Below, piece by piece: positions 15,500-24,680 of a stretch of DNA of 49,601 nt. How positions within the stretch are numbered: the first letter of the stretch is position 1; each line of letters starts with the position of its first letter. A program made the translations under genes and the position numbers. The DNA lies in assembly GCA_964422555.1 (NCBI GenBank), contig CAYRBR010000003.1:1-49601 (forward strand), given 5' to 3'. Below the pieces are notes generated by a model that worked only from the letters and a program-made list of their open reading frames with translations, ran no database searches and was not told where the DNA came from. This stretch comes from JAGLCW01 sp964422555 (GTDB lineage: Bacteria; Caldisericota; Caldisericia; UBA6126).

Positions 15500-18286
15500 T
15501 TATTCTTTCAATAATGGGCTTAGGTATTGACCAGTAAAACTTTCTTTTTTCTGTATTATTTGTTCGGGGGTTCCATGTGCTACTACTTTTCCCCCAAATT
15601 CGCCTCCGCCGGGACCTAAATCAATAATGTGATCACAACATTTAATAACATCTAAGTTGTGTTCGATAATAATCATGCTATTACCTTTGTCAACTAATTT
15701 ATTAATCACGTTCAACAGCATTTTAATATCGGCGAAATGTAAACCGGTAGTAGGTTCATCCAGAATGTATAAAGTGTGCCCTAGAGTTCGTTTGCTGAGT
15801 TCCAGTGCTAATTTAATTCGCTGTGCTTCTCCACCGGACAAGGTGGTGGAGGATTGACCTAGCTTTATGTATCCTAAGCCTACATTTTTCAGTAACTCAA
15901 GCCTTCTTTGAATGGAAGGATAAGGGGAAAAAATTTCATAAGCCTCATTCACTGTCATTTCTAAAACATTGTAAATATTGTACCCTCTGTATTCAATGTC
16001 CAGTGTTTCCTGGTTAAAACGTTTTCCTTTGCACACCTCACAAGGGACATATACATCCGGTAAAAATTGCATTTCGACTTTTACCAACCCATCTCCTTTG
16101 CAGCTTTCACATCGACCACCTCGAACGTTAAAACTGAAACGTCCTGGAGAATATCCTTTTATCTTTGATTCAGGAAGAGCTGCAAATATTTTTCTAATTT
16201 CTGTCCATAAACCCACGTATGTGGCAGGATTAGATCTTGGTGTTCGTCCAATGGGGCTCTGGTCTACCATCATTACCTTCTGTATGTATTCAAGACCTCG
16301 TAATGAACGGTAATCTCCTGGATTTGCAGTATGACTTCCCATTTCTTTTTTGATTGCTTTATAGAGTACATCATTAATCAGTGTACTTTTCCCAGAGCCT
16401 GATACGCCTGTAATACAGGTGCATTTACCCAGTGGAAAGGTAACATTGACATTCCTAAGATTGTGTTCCTTTACTCCTTTTAAAATTATTTCATGCCCAT
16501 TTCCGCTTCGTCTTTTTTCAGGTAAAGGAATTGTTTCAGTTCGATTTAGAAATCTTGCAGTGAGGGATTTCTTAGACTGTAAAATGGAATCAATTGGACC
16601 AGCGGCAACTACTTCGCCTCCATGAACACCTGCTTTGGGTCCCATGTCAATAATGTAATCTGCCTTTCGAATTGTCTCTTCATCGTGCTCCACCACTATA
16701 ACAGTGTTGCCTGTATCTCGAAGTCGTACCAGTGTGTGAAGAAGTTTTTCGTTATCTTTTGAGTGTAAACCGATACTTGGTTCGTCTAGAATGTATAGAA
16801 CACCCATTAAGCCAGAGCCAACCTGGGAGGCAAGTCGCAATCGCTGTGCTTCTCCACCCGAAAGAGTGGCGGATGGTCTTGCAATGCTTAGATATTCAAG
16901 TCCTACATTAAGAATAAAAGACAATCGTTCTTTAATCTCTTTAATGATTCGATTTGATATAATTTGTTTGGCAGGAGAAAACTCTAGCGAATCTAGAAAT
17001 GAATATAGATTACGAATGGATAGATTGGATGCTTCAATAATGTTCTTATCCCCAATTGTAATTGCCAGCGCTTCTGGTTTTAAACGGTACCCATTACAGG
17101 AAGAACAGTTGTTCGTCACCATATATTTTTCATAGGTAAGTCGGGATGATTCTAAAGGAGTTTCTCTATGGCGTCTTTGTATTGTAGGGATAATTCCTTC
17201 AAATCGTCCTTTTCCATATAAAATCGCATGTTGCATTTCTTCGCTTAGTTTTGAGAAAGGGGTTTCAATGGATTCGCCATGTTTTGTTAATAACCTGTCA
17301 ATTTTCCGTTGTATGTAGCTATCGTTTGTATTTCGAAATCCAGGTACAAAAATAGCCCCTTCTTTGATGGATAAGGATCTATCTGGAATAACTAGATCGG
17401 GGTGTACTTCTTTTACTACTCCAATGCCAGCGCACTTAGGGCAGGCACCAAAAGGACTATTGAAAGAAAATAGTCTGGGTTCCATTTTGGGTATTGATAT
17501 ATTGCAGTCCAGGCAGGCAAATGACTCGGAGAAAGTTCTTGTTTTCCATTCACCAGGATTATCCTCTTCTTCATACATAATGTCGACTACTCTATCAGAG
17601 AGTTCAAGAGCTTGCTCCAGCGAATCAGTTAATCGACTTCTTTCTTTTTTTGAAACTCGAATTCTATCTACAATCACAGAGACATCATGTTTGTATGTTT
17701 TTTTAAGCTTAATTGTGTCATCTAAATCGTATATTACTCCATCAACTAAAACACGTACAAACCCCTTTTTTCGGAGTCGCTCGAATTCGTTTTTAAATTC
17801 TCCTTTTTTCTTTCTTGCAATAGGAGCCAGGAGTTGGATTCTCTTGGAATCCCAGAGAGAGTATATGGCATCAATAATCTGATCAACCGACTGGCTTTGA
17901 ATCTCTTTCCCGCAATTTGGACAATGGGGCACACCAACACGAGCCCATAAGAGCCTCATATAATCATATATTTCAGTCATTGTACCTACAGTGGACCTAG
18001 GGTTACGACTTCCCGTTTTTTGTGTGATTGCCACGGTGGGAGATAACCCTTCCAGATAATCAACATCTGGTTTTTTCATTTCTCCAAGAAATTGTCGAAC
18101 ATAAGAAGATAGGGATTCAAGATAGCGGCGCTGCCCCTCTGCATAAATGGTATCAAATGCTAACGATGATTTCCCAGATCCTGACAGTCCTGTTATAACA
18201 ACCAGCTTGTCTCTTGGAATTTCCAGATTGATATTCTTTAGGTTATGAACTCTTGCTCCTCGAATAACTAGTTTCTTTTCAGCCAT
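15500..18286 (-). CDS. uvrA: UvrABC excinuclease subunit A
   Basis: 928 residues, full length. UvrA is the damage-sensing ABC-type ATPase of nucleotide excision repair. Two Walker A motifs (GLSGSGKSSLAFDTIYAE near residue 33 and GVSGSGKSTLINDV near 640), two ABC signatures (LSGGEAQRLRLA and LSGGEAQRIKLA) and zinc-binding clusters (CLDCN with CPKC; CESCKGDG with CEVCKGKRFN) are all seen. It starts 5 nt after the pyrG stop with little ribosome-binding sequence, so reinitiation from pyrG is likely. Confidence 0.98.
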   Translation of the reverse strand: MAEKKLVIRGARVHNLKNINLEIPRDKLVVITGLSGSGKSSLAFDTIYAEGQRRYLESLSSYVRQFLGEMKKPDVDYLEGLSPTVAITQKTGSRNPRSTVGTMTEIYDYMRLLWARVGVPHCPNCGKEIQSQSVDQIIDAIYSLWDSKRIQLLAPIARKKKGEFKNEFERLRKKGFVRVLVDGVIYDLDDTIKLKKTYKHDVSVIVDRIRVSKKERSRLTDSLEQALELSDRVVDIMYEEEDNPGEWKTRTFSESFACLDCNISIPKMEPRLFSFNSPFGACPKCAGIGVVKEVHPDLVIPDRSLSIKEGAIFVPGFRNTNDSYIQRKIDRLLTKHGESIETPFSKLSEEMQHAILYGKGRFEGIIPTIQRRHRETPLESSRLTYEKYMVTNNCSSCNGYRLKPEALAITIGDKNIIEASNLSIRNLYSFLDSLEFSPAKQIISNRIIKEIKERLSFILNVGLEYLSIARPSATLSGGEAQRLRLASQVGSGLMGVLYILDEPSIGLHSKDNEKLLHTLVRLRDTGNTVIVVEHDEETIRKADYIIDMGPKAGVHGGEVVAAGPIDSILQSKKSLTARFLNRTETIPLPEKRRSGNGHEIILKGVKEHNLRNVNVTFPLGKCTCITGVSGSGKSTLINDVLYKAIKKEMGSHTANPGDYRSLRGLEYIQKVMMVDQSPIGRTPRSNPATYVGLWTEIRKIFAALPESKIKGYSPGRFSFNVRGGRCESCKGDGLVKVEMQFLPDVYVPCEVCKGKRFNQETLDIEYRGYNIYNVLEMTVNEAYEIFSPYPSIQRRLELLKNVGLGYIKLGQSSTTLSGGEAQRIKLALELSKRTLGHTLYILDEPTTGLHFADIKMLLNVINKLVDKGNSMIIIEHNLDVIKCCDHIIDLGPGGGEFGGKVVAHGTPEQIIQKKESFTGQYLSPLLKE

Positions 18287-18291
18287 AGAAT

Positions 18292-19908
18292 TTATTTGTT
18301 TTTTTCTTTGTTATATTGTTTTGCTGCTTTCACAAAAGAAGTAAACAATGGCTCAGGTTTTACTGGACGAGAAACAAGTTCGGGATGGAACTGACATCCA
18401 ATGAAGTAGGGATGGTCAACAAGCTCAATCATTTCTATTAATCCCTTTTTAGGATTAAAACCTGCAAGTTTCATGTTTGTATTTTCAAAATAAGGGAGAA
18501 GAGCATTGTTAAACTCGTAACGATGTCTGTGTCGCTGAGTGATAAGTTCATTGTTATAAATGGTATAGGATTTTGTATCTTTCTTAATTTTGCAAAGGTA
18601 ATCTCCCAAACGCATGGTCCCACCTTTCTTATCCAGATTCTTTTGGTCAGCCATTAAATCGATAACCGGATAAGGAGTATGGGCATTAAACTCGGTTGAA
18701 TTTGCATCTGTTAACCCTAGAGCATTCCGAGCAAAATCAATGACTGCTATTTGCATACCAAGACAAATGCCGAAATAGGGAATTTGGTTTTCTCGAGCAA
18801 ATTTTGATGCGAGAATCATTCCTTCAATTCCCCGAGTACCAAAACCACCTGGTATAAGAATTGCGTCTAGGTTCTGTAATTTTTCCTTCACATTTGCTTC
18901 TGTTATATTGTCACTTTGATACCACTCAATATTTACTTTCACATTGTTTGGAGTTTGTGCGTGTTTTAATGCTTCAACCATTGATAAATAAGCATCCCCA
19001 AGTTCAACATATTTTCCTACGATACCAATGGTAACTTCGTCGACAACACAGTTCATTTTGTGAATGGTATCAATCCATAAATCGAGGTGAGATGATTTAT
19101 TATCTAACACCCAAATTTTCTCAAGTGCGTTACATAAACCTTCTTCCAGAATTCTTTTTGGAACATCATATATATTTTTTACATCTTCCACAGCGAAAAT
19201 GCGATCTTTTTTTACATCACAAAACATAGAAATCTTATTTTTGATATCTTCTTCAATTTTGGTGTCGGTTCGGCATGCAATTATGTTTGGTTTGATTCCT
19301 ACCCTACGTAATTCAGCTACACTATGCTGTGTGGGTTTTGTTTTTAATTCTCCTGTAGCACTAAGATGAGGTAAATATGTTAAATGGATGAGTGCCACAT
19401 CTTCTGGATCGTTTTCATTGGTGAATTCTCGAATGGATTCTAAGAAAGGAGAACCTTCTATATCACCAACAGTTCCACCAATTTCTGAAATAACAATTTC
19501 AGCTTTTGTTTCTTCTACGTGATCCAAAATTCGTTTTTTTATTTGTTGTGTAAAATGAGGAATTACCTGGACTGTCGCTCCAAGATATTCTCCACGACGC
19601 TCTTTCTCAATTAGTTGCTGATAAACACTTCCCGATGTTACATTCGAGGAGCGATGTAGGTCTTGGTTCAAAAAACGTTCATAGTGACCTAAGTCTAAAT
19701 CTGTTTCAGCTCCATCGCAGGTGACAAATACTTCCCCATGCTGATAAGGGTTTTGTAAGCCTGCATCAACATTTAGGTATGGATCAAACTTGATAATGCT
19801 AACCCGGTACCCCTTTGATTTTAAAATAAGACCAATAGAGGAAGTAAGAATGCCCTTACCAAGAGAAGACATAACGCCACCAACAATGAACAAATATTTG
19901 GTTTTCAT
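18292..19908 (-). CDS. pyrG: CTP synthase (glutamine-hydrolysing)
   Basis: 538 residues; aminates UTP to CTP. The synthetase domain begins with KYLFIVGGVMSSLGKGI and includes DPYLNVDAG and EIGGTVGDIE. The class I glutaminase domain has the nucleophile in YFGICLGMQ and the His in GCQFHPEL. Start ATG 19908 overlaps the ddl stop (TAATG), preceded by AAGGAA; an upstream in-frame start would lie inside ddl. Confidence 0.97.
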   Translation of the reverse strand: MKTKYLFIVGGVMSSLGKGILTSSIGLILKSKGYRVSIIKFDPYLNVDAGLQNPYQHGEVFVTCDGAETDLDLGHYERFLNQDLHRSSNVTSGSVYQQLIEKERRGEYLGATVQVIPHFTQQIKKRILDHVEETKAEIVISEIGGTVGDIEGSPFLESIREFTNENDPEDVALIHLTYLPHLSATGELKTKPTQHSVAELRRVGIKPNIIACRTDTKIEEDIKNKISMFCDVKKDRIFAVEDVKNIYDVPKRILEEGLCNALEKIWVLDNKSSHLDLWIDTIHKMNCVVDEVTIGIVGKYVELGDAYLSMVEALKHAQTPNNVKVNIEWYQSDNITEANVKEKLQNLDAILIPGGFGTRGIEGMILASKFARENQIPYFGICLGMQIAVIDFARNALGLTDANSTEFNAHTPYPVIDLMADQKNLDKKGGTMRLGDYLCKIKKDTKSYTIYNNELITQRHRHRYEFNNALLPYFENTNMKLAGFNPKKGLIEMIELVDHPYFIGCQFHPELVSRPVKPEPLFTSFVKAAKQYNKEKNK

Positions 19909-20969
19909 TAGAATCGTTCCTTTCGACAAATAGCACTATGAATTAAGTCATCTAGTAATTTTTCAATGGGAATCCCACTTGCATTCCAAAGAGAGGGATA
20001 CATTGATATGGACGTGAACCCGGGAATTGTATTTACTTCGTTAATCATGATTTTTCCAATTTTGTCAATAAAGCAGTCTACACGAACCATTCCATAACAT
20101 GAAAGAGCTTTCGCAGTTCGCAAAGAGATATCTTGGATATCTTTCTTTTGCTTTTCTGAGAGAGAAGCTGGAATATCCAACTGAGTTGAATCTTCCAGAT
20201 ATTTTGCAGTGTAGTCATAAAATTCACGTTCCGGGATAACTTCTCCAGGACAAGAAGCCATCCACTTAAGTGTTCCATTCTCTGCGACCCTAGTTAAAAT
20301 TGAACATTCTATTTCTCTTCCCTCAATCGATTGTTCTAAAAGAATCGTAGATTCAGTATTAAATGCCTTCGAAAGAACGGAATAAAACTCGTCTGGTCGA
20401 TTTATTTTGGTAACTCCAATACTGCTTCCTCCATGAGGTACTTTTATAAACAAGGGTAATCCAAGTGTGTCGATGAAATGATCAGGACAAAATGTGGGGG
20501 ATTGAAACTCATCTATTGTTATTGTTTCAAAAGGAGTAACAGGGATATGGTTCGAAAGTAAAATTTCTTTTGTAAGTATTTTATTCATGCAGATTGCACT
20601 CGATTCAACATTGCACCCTACGTACGGAATGGATAGCGATGCAAGTAATCCCTGAATGGTGCCATCTTCACCACCTGCTCCATGTAACACTGGGAATGCA
20701 CAATCTACAGTAACTACTTGTTCCTGAATAGATAATGCGGGGGACGGGTACATTGTTAGTGAAACTGCATCGTTACTATCTGGTTCTTCAACGGATTGAA
20801 GTTGGAAGAATTCTTCCTTTGAATAAATACGCCATTTTCCAGATGGACTTATCCCTAGTAAGATGGGGGTATATTTTTCCGGTGAGAGATTTTTTACGAT
20901 AGTCTGTGCCGAAATCACCGAAATAGTATGTTCAGGTGAAATACCACCAAATAATATCAATACATTCAT
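19908..20969 (-). CDS. ddl: D-alanine--D-alanine ligase
   Basis: 353 residues; ATP-grasp enzyme joining two D-Ala for peptidoglycan. Recognised by LILFGGISPEHTISVISA at the N-terminus, FPVLHGAGGEDGTIQGLL, LPLFIKVPHGGSSIGV, and the metal-binding end MINEVNTIPGFTSISMYP. The family usually has SxEHxVS; here it reads SPEHTIS, still normal. The gene overlaps the stop of the upstream HAD gene and the start of pyrG by one base each, so HAD-ddl-pyrG are tightly coupled. It supports a peptidoglycan-containing cell. Confidence 0.95.
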   Translation of the reverse strand: MNVLILFGGISPEHTISVISAQTIVKNLSPEKYTPILLGISPSGKWRIYSKEEFFQLQSVEEPDSNDAVSLTMYPSPALSIQEQVVTVDCAFPVLHGAGGEDGTIQGLLASLSIPYVGCNVESSAICMNKILTKEILLSNHIPVTPFETITIDEFQSPTFCPDHFIDTLGLPLFIKVPHGGSSIGVTKINRPDEFYSVLSKAFNTESTILLEQSIEGREIECSILTRVAENGTLKWMASCPGEVIPEREFYDYTAKYLEDSTQLDIPASLSEKQKKDIQDISLRTAKALSCYGMVRVDCFIDKIGKIMINEVNTIPGFTSISMYPSLWNASGIPIEKLLDDLIHSAICRKERF

Positions 20970-21634
20970 TAAAAAATGTTCTCCTGTTCATGTGTTTTCA
21001 AAAAAGAAATTAAAGACGGAAACAGTAAATCTTTATAGTAATTATTATACACTTGGTTTTCATCAATCCAAATTGTTTCAAACCCTTCCTTTTTGGCTTG
21101 TAAGCAATTCACCTTCATATCATCAATCAAAACACATTCAGATGGATTTTTATTGGTCCACCTTAATATATTTTGATAGGAAGATGGATTTGGTTTCCCA
21201 ATAAATTTAAATGCATGGATGCCATAAATATTTTTAAAATGGTGCTTTATTGAAAGTATAGAGAGGATTTCTTCGATATAACTTTCGGGTGCATTTGAGA
21301 ATACAATTTTTTCACCGGGTAATACAGAGAGAAATTGATTTAACAAAGGTTCTTTTTTAAGATACCGATTTTTATCAAATGTGTGTACATATTGTAGAAA
21401 TTCGTTGGCATTGAAGTTACATTCTTGTATTGATCCTAAAAGGCTTGTTCCATATTTTTTCATAAAATGTACTCGAAGTGCATCTACTTCATCAAAGGAT
21501 ATGGAAAGTTTTTGATGGAAGAAATCATTAATTCTTCGGTTACCCTCTTGATACATTCCATTCTTGGGCGGATAAATTGTTTTGTCGATATCAAAAAACC
21601 AAGTCCATTTTAAGGTTTTATTCTTTTTCATCAT
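20969..21634 (-). CDS. HAD-superfamily hydrolase, pyrimidine 5'-nucleotidase (SDT1/SSM1) type
   Basis: 221 residues with all four HAD motifs: I, WFFDIDKTIY (nucleophile and acid Asp); II, IVFSNAP; III, FIGKPNPSSY; IV, VLIDDMKVN. The segment KYGTSLLGSIQE and overall spacing match the SDT1/SSM1 branch, which acts on pyrimidine mononucleotides. This fits a neighbourhood with pyrG and ddl, but substrate is inference. No ribosome-binding site precedes ATG 21634; TATAAT lies 8 nt upstream, suggesting an almost leaderless message. Confidence 0.75.
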   Translation of the reverse strand: MMKKNKTLKWTWFFDIDKTIYPPKNGMYQEGNRRINDFFHQKLSISFDEVDALRVHFMKKYGTSLLGSIQECNFNANEFLQYVHTFDKNRYLKKEPLLNQFLSVLPGEKIVFSNAPESYIEEILSILSIKHHFKNIYGIHAFKFIGKPNPSSYQNILRWTNKNPSECVLIDDMKVNCLQAKKEGFETIWIDENQVYNNYYKDLLFPSLISFLKTHEQENIF

Positions 21635-21642
21635 AGATATTT

Positions 21643-21648
21643 ATTATA
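21643..21648 (-). promoter_or_regulatory. Putative -10 element of HAD-ddl-pyrG-uvrA transcript
   Basis: Perfect TATAAT on the minus strand, 8 nt before ATG 21634, with no Shine-Dalgarno sequence between. No good -35 is seen. It is divergent from the guaB promoter region. Confidence 0.45.
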
Positions 21649-21692
21649 CAATTTTGAAAGCAAGAGGCACAAAAAAAATTCTTCCATTGGAT

Positions 21693-21700
21693 GCTATACA
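21693..21700 (+). promoter_or_regulatory. Putative extended -10 of guaB
   Basis: TGCTATACA, an extended -10 (TGnTATACA), about 60 nt before the guaB start. No clear -35 is seen. A nearly identical TGCTATACT precedes the small membrane-protein gene at 38482. Confidence 0.35.
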
Positions 21701-21760
21701 ATTAGTAAGTTGATATGACTACAAATGAACATACAATATATGAAAACTCTGGAGGTTAGA

Positions 21761-23230
21761 ATGCGAACACCAACCAACGAAAAAGTAATCGGTTTAGGTT
21801 TTACATTTGACGATTTATTGCTTGTCCCTGCAAAATCGGAGGTTCTTCCTAAAAGTGTCAGTTTACAATCTAAACTTACTCAAAATATTTCAGTAAATAT
21901 ACCCATCGTAAGTGCTGCTATGGATCGAGTAACCGATGCACGGTTAGCGATTGCACTGGCAAGACAAGGTGGAATAGGTATTATTCATAAAAATCTGAGC
22001 ATAGAAGCACAGGCAGATCAGGTTGATAGAGTAAAACGATCTGAAAGCGGTTTGATTACAAATCCTGTCACAACAAAAAAGAGCAATAGTGTGCAAGATG
22101 CTCTGGATATAATGAAGAAATACAAAATCTCAGGTGTTCCTATTACTGACGACAATAACACTCTTATTGGTATTATTACAAACCGAGACATTCGTTTTGT
22201 AACCGATTATTCGGTTCCCATTGAAAGCGTAATGACAAAAGAGAATTTGATAACTGCTCCAACAGGAACCTCTATAGACCAAGCTAAAGATATTCTTGCA
22301 AAGCATAAAGTTGAAAAACTACTTATTGTAGATGACCAATATAAATTGACCGGTTTGTTTACAATAAAAGATATTGATAAAATTACGAAGTACCCACATT
22401 CTTGTAAGGATCCAAAGGGTCGCTTGCGAGTGGGTGCAGCTGTGTCCACTTCACCTGATTGTATGGATCGAATTGATGCTCTTGTTAAGGCCGGGCTTGA
22501 TGTAATTGTAATTGATTCAGCACACGGGCATCATGTGGGTATTATTACGCTTGTAAGGGAAGTGAGAAAGAAATATCCAACCTTAGAAATTATTGCTGGG
22601 AATGTTGCTACTGGTGAAGCAACAGAAGCTCTCATTAAGGCTGGTGCTAATGCTGTGAAAGTTGGAATCGGGCCTGGTTCAATATGTACTACTAGAGTAA
22701 TTGCAGGAGTCGGTGTTCCTCAATTATCAGCTGTTTTGAATTGTGCAGCTGTCGGGAAAAAATACAATGTACCAGTTATTGCTGATGGTGGGATACGATT
22801 TACCGGTGATATTACTAAAGCTTTGGCAGCCGGAGCATCCACTGTTATGCTGGGGAATCTACTGGCGGGTCTGGAAGAAAGTCCTGGAGATTTAATCTAC
22901 CTGGAAGGTAGGCAATATAAAGAATATAGAGGTATGGGATCACTAGAAGCAATGAAAANNNNNNNNNNGTATTTCCAAGACGAAATGGATACTGCGAAAT
23001 TAGTACCAGAAGGAATTGTTGGAAGAATTCCCTATAAAGGAAGACTGGGAGATTTTGTGTACCAAATGTTGGGTGGTTTGCGAGCAGGTATGGGATATCT
23101 AGGTGCAGAGAGTATACAAAAACTTCAAGATACTGCAAAATTTGTACAGATTACTCAGTCAGGTGTCAGAGAGTCTCATCCACATGATATCCAGATTGTT
23201 AGAGAAGCTCCAAACTACTGGTTAAAGTAA
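21761..23230 (+). CDS. guaB: IMP dehydrogenase (contains a 10-N gap)
   Basis: About 489 residues; oxidises IMP to XMP with NAD, the committed step to GMP. LGFTFDDLLLVPAKSEV at the N-terminus, two CBS domains (~residues 90-205), the NAD-binding/active-site loop GIGPGSICTTRVIAGVGVPQ with catalytic Cys, and DGGIRFTGDITKALAAGA are clear. ATG 21761 follows GGAGG at 5 nt. Ten N at 22959-22968 replace part of the flap segment between EAMK and YFQDEM; the frame is kept but relatives have a slightly longer stretch, so the gap length is nominal. The 3' end overlaps the convergent anti-sigma-like gene by 16 bp. Confidence 0.96.
   Translation: MRTPTNEKVIGLGFTFDDLLLVPAKSEVLPKSVSLQSKLTQNISVNIPIVSAAMDRVTDARLAIALARQGGIGIIHKNLSIEAQADQVDRVKRSESGLITNPVTTKKSNSVQDALDIMKKYKISGVPITDDNNTLIGIITNRDIRFVTDYSVPIESVMTKENLITAPTGTSIDQAKDILAKHKVEKLLIVDDQYKLTGLFTIKDIDKITKYPHSCKDPKGRLRVGAAVSTSPDCMDRIDALVKAGLDVIVIDSAHGHHVGIITLVREVRKKYPTLEIIAGNVATGEATEALIKAGANAVKVGIGPGSICTTRVIAGVGVPQLSAVLNCAAVGKKYNVPVIADGGIRFTGDITKALAAGASTVMLGNLLAGLEESPGDLIYLEGRQYKEYRGMGSLEAMKXXXXYFQDEMDTAKLVPEGIVGRIPYKGRLGDFVYQMLGGLRAGMGYLGAESIQKLQDTAKFVQITQSGVRESHPHDIQIVREAPNYWLK
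22959..22968. other. Assembly gap (10 N) in guaB
   Basis: Ten N within the IMP dehydrogenase flap region. Family alignment suggests about 16 nt are really missing here. Confidence 0.9.
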
Positions 23231-23493
23231 GAGTTTTTTAGCTCCTCTTTGATATTCATTAGAATCTGATTAGAAACATTTTGGTCAACATGTAACATTT
23301 GTTTGCATGTTGATTTGATGGTAGTAAAAATACGGATGTTGTCCTGACATGTTGTGCATGAATATAATTCTTCACATTCAACTAACATTTTTTTGTATTC
23401 TGTTTTTTCCTTTTCAGACATTCTGTTGTCCACGTATTCGTCAACGAGCAACTGTCTTTCCTTGCATAGTTTTGGATCGGGTTTTAAGCTCAT
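23215..23493 (-). CDS. Small cysteine-containing putative anti-sigma factor
   Basis: 92 residues, soluble, encoded directly after and overlapping (ATGA) an ECF sigma gene, the usual place for its anti-sigma factor. The N-terminal half resembles zf-HC2 anti-sigma domains (LVDEYVDNRMSEKEKTEYKKML). Its cysteine pattern CEELYSCTTC has no His before the CxxC, so the canonical HxxxCxxC zinc site is altered. No membrane segment is present, so sensing would be cytoplasmic, possibly redox. The stop lies inside the 3' end of convergent guaB. Partner assignment is by context. Confidence 0.6.
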   Translation of the reverse strand: MSLKPDPKLCKERQLLVDEYVDNRMSEKEKTEYKKMLVECEELYSCTTCQDNIRIFTTIKSTCKQMLHVDQNVSNQILMNIKEELKNSYFNQ

Positions 23494-23996
23494 TTGGTGT
23501 TTAGTATCCTTTCTTTCAGTAATAGTCTAGCTCGGTGTAATCTGGATCGAACAGTACCAACAGGAATCAAAAGAACTTCTGCGATTGCTTCATAAGATAA
23601 GCTTTCAATATCAGACAATACAATTACTTCCCGAAATTTTACTGGAAGTTTTTCGATCGCTTCTCGTACTATATTAATCTCGATTTTGTTCATGATTGTT
23701 TGGTCAGTTGATGAAGATGTATCGGGTATAAATTCAAGTCCATTTTCGATATGAACCGATTGTTTCTTTTTCTTCTGAAAGGAAAAGAAGACATTTCGCA
23801 ATATACTCAAAATCCAAGCTTTGAAGTCGGTATCTTGCCGGTATGAATAGAAGTACTTCATGGCTCTAAGGAATGTTTCTTGAGTTACATCGGATGCATC
23901 ATCTTGACTTTTTGTGTAATATAAAGCAACTCGAAAAACATCATCATGGTATTTCTCGAGTAACTGTTCAAATAATTGTCTGTCTTTCATGTTCAT
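23490..23996 (-). CDS. ECF-type RNA polymerase sigma factor
   Basis: 168 residues with region 2 (DVFRVALYYTKSQDDASDVTQETFLRAM and FKAWILSILRNVFFSF) and region 4 (LPVKFREVIVLSDIESLSYEAIAEVL and GTVRSRLHRARLLL), the standard sigma-70 family group 4 layout. Start ATG 23996 (MNMKDRQLF) is chosen because the upstream extension is not family-like and TACAAT ends exactly 6 nt before it, the leaderless pattern of this window. It is translationally coupled to the small anti-sigma-like gene. Its regulon is not evident. Confidence 0.9.
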   Translation of the reverse strand: MNMKDRQLFEQLLEKYHDDVFRVALYYTKSQDDASDVTQETFLRAMKYFYSYRQDTDFKAWILSILRNVFFSFQKKKKQSVHIENGLEFIPDTSSSTDQTIMNKIEINIVREAIEKLPVKFREVIVLSDIESLSYEAIAEVLLIPVGTVRSRLHRARLLLKERILNTK

Positions 23997-24002
23997 ACTA
24001 CT

Positions 24003-24008
24003 ATTGTA
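24003..24008 (-). promoter_or_regulatory. Putative -10 element of ECF sigma gene (leaderless)
   Basis: TACAAT on the minus strand followed by six bases and ATG 23996; no ribosome-binding site and no convincing -35. Confidence 0.35.
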
Positions 24009-24167
24009 GATCAACGATTTAAAAAAGGGAATATGTTTATACTGAAGAAGAAAGATAGAGTCATTTCCTTGATAATTATGTCGGGTGTTCGATTGTAAAG
24101 TAAGCATATTAAATAAACCAATCAAAAAAGAGAATAGTTCAGATTTTAATGGGTTTGGAAATATACT

Positions 24168-24680
24168 TTATAGAATAGAAGAATCTTCCTCTAGAAAAGA
24201 TGTATCAGGTAGGTGAGATACAAGTTCTTTTTTATTTAATGAATTTACATTAAATTGTCTTGGTAAAAAAAGAAAACTGTAAGGAGTAATTTTTTCAATT
24301 TTGCATTCCAAGGCATAGCAAGCTCCGAAAATCATATGATAGTATTTTCCATCTCTAATAACTTCCGATGCAGAAGCAATGACTGGGTGGCCACCCTGGA
24401 GTTTGTCAATTGTTAGTTTCGCTAAGTGGACTGCTTCGCTTTCATCTTTTGGGATTGATATACAATCAATTTGCAATGTATCACCTTTTGCTAAGGGAGA
24501 TGTGAGAGAGTGACTTTTTTTCTTAATGAGGGGTTTTGGAGTGTGAGAGGGTGGATTTGACGAGTTTGACGGAAGAGATATAGTTTCAGCGTCGTTAGAA
24601 AGAGAATTTTCTAACTCTTCATCATCATCATCTGGGGCTAATGTAAAAATATTCTTTAGAATATCTGAAAATTTGTTCAT
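24168..24680 (-). CDS. sepF: SepF-like cell-division protein
   Basis: 170 residues. An N-terminal amphipathic segment (MNKFSDILKNIF) and acidic/serine-rich linker precede a SepF core at about residues 67-145: IDCISIPKDESEAVHLAKLT, LQGGHPVIAS, then FGACYALECKIEKITPYSFLFLP. This follows the SepF pattern GGxxYALxGxIxKIxxxxFLxxP, though A and C replace conserved glycines. SepF anchors FtsZ to the membrane and bundles filaments. The gene overlaps yggS by 4 nt (ATGA), the same order as in Firmicutes (ylmE-ylmF/sepF), and ftsZ is two genes upstream. Divergent, but context is strong. Confidence 0.8.
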   Translation of the reverse strand: MNKFSDILKNIFTLAPDDDDEELENSLSNDAETISLPSNSSNPPSHTPKPLIKKKSHSLTSPLAKGDTLQIDCISIPKDESEAVHLAKLTIDKLQGGHPVIASASEVIRDGKYYHMIFGACYALECKIEKITPYSFLFLPRQFNVNSLNKKELVSHLPDTSFLEEDSSIL

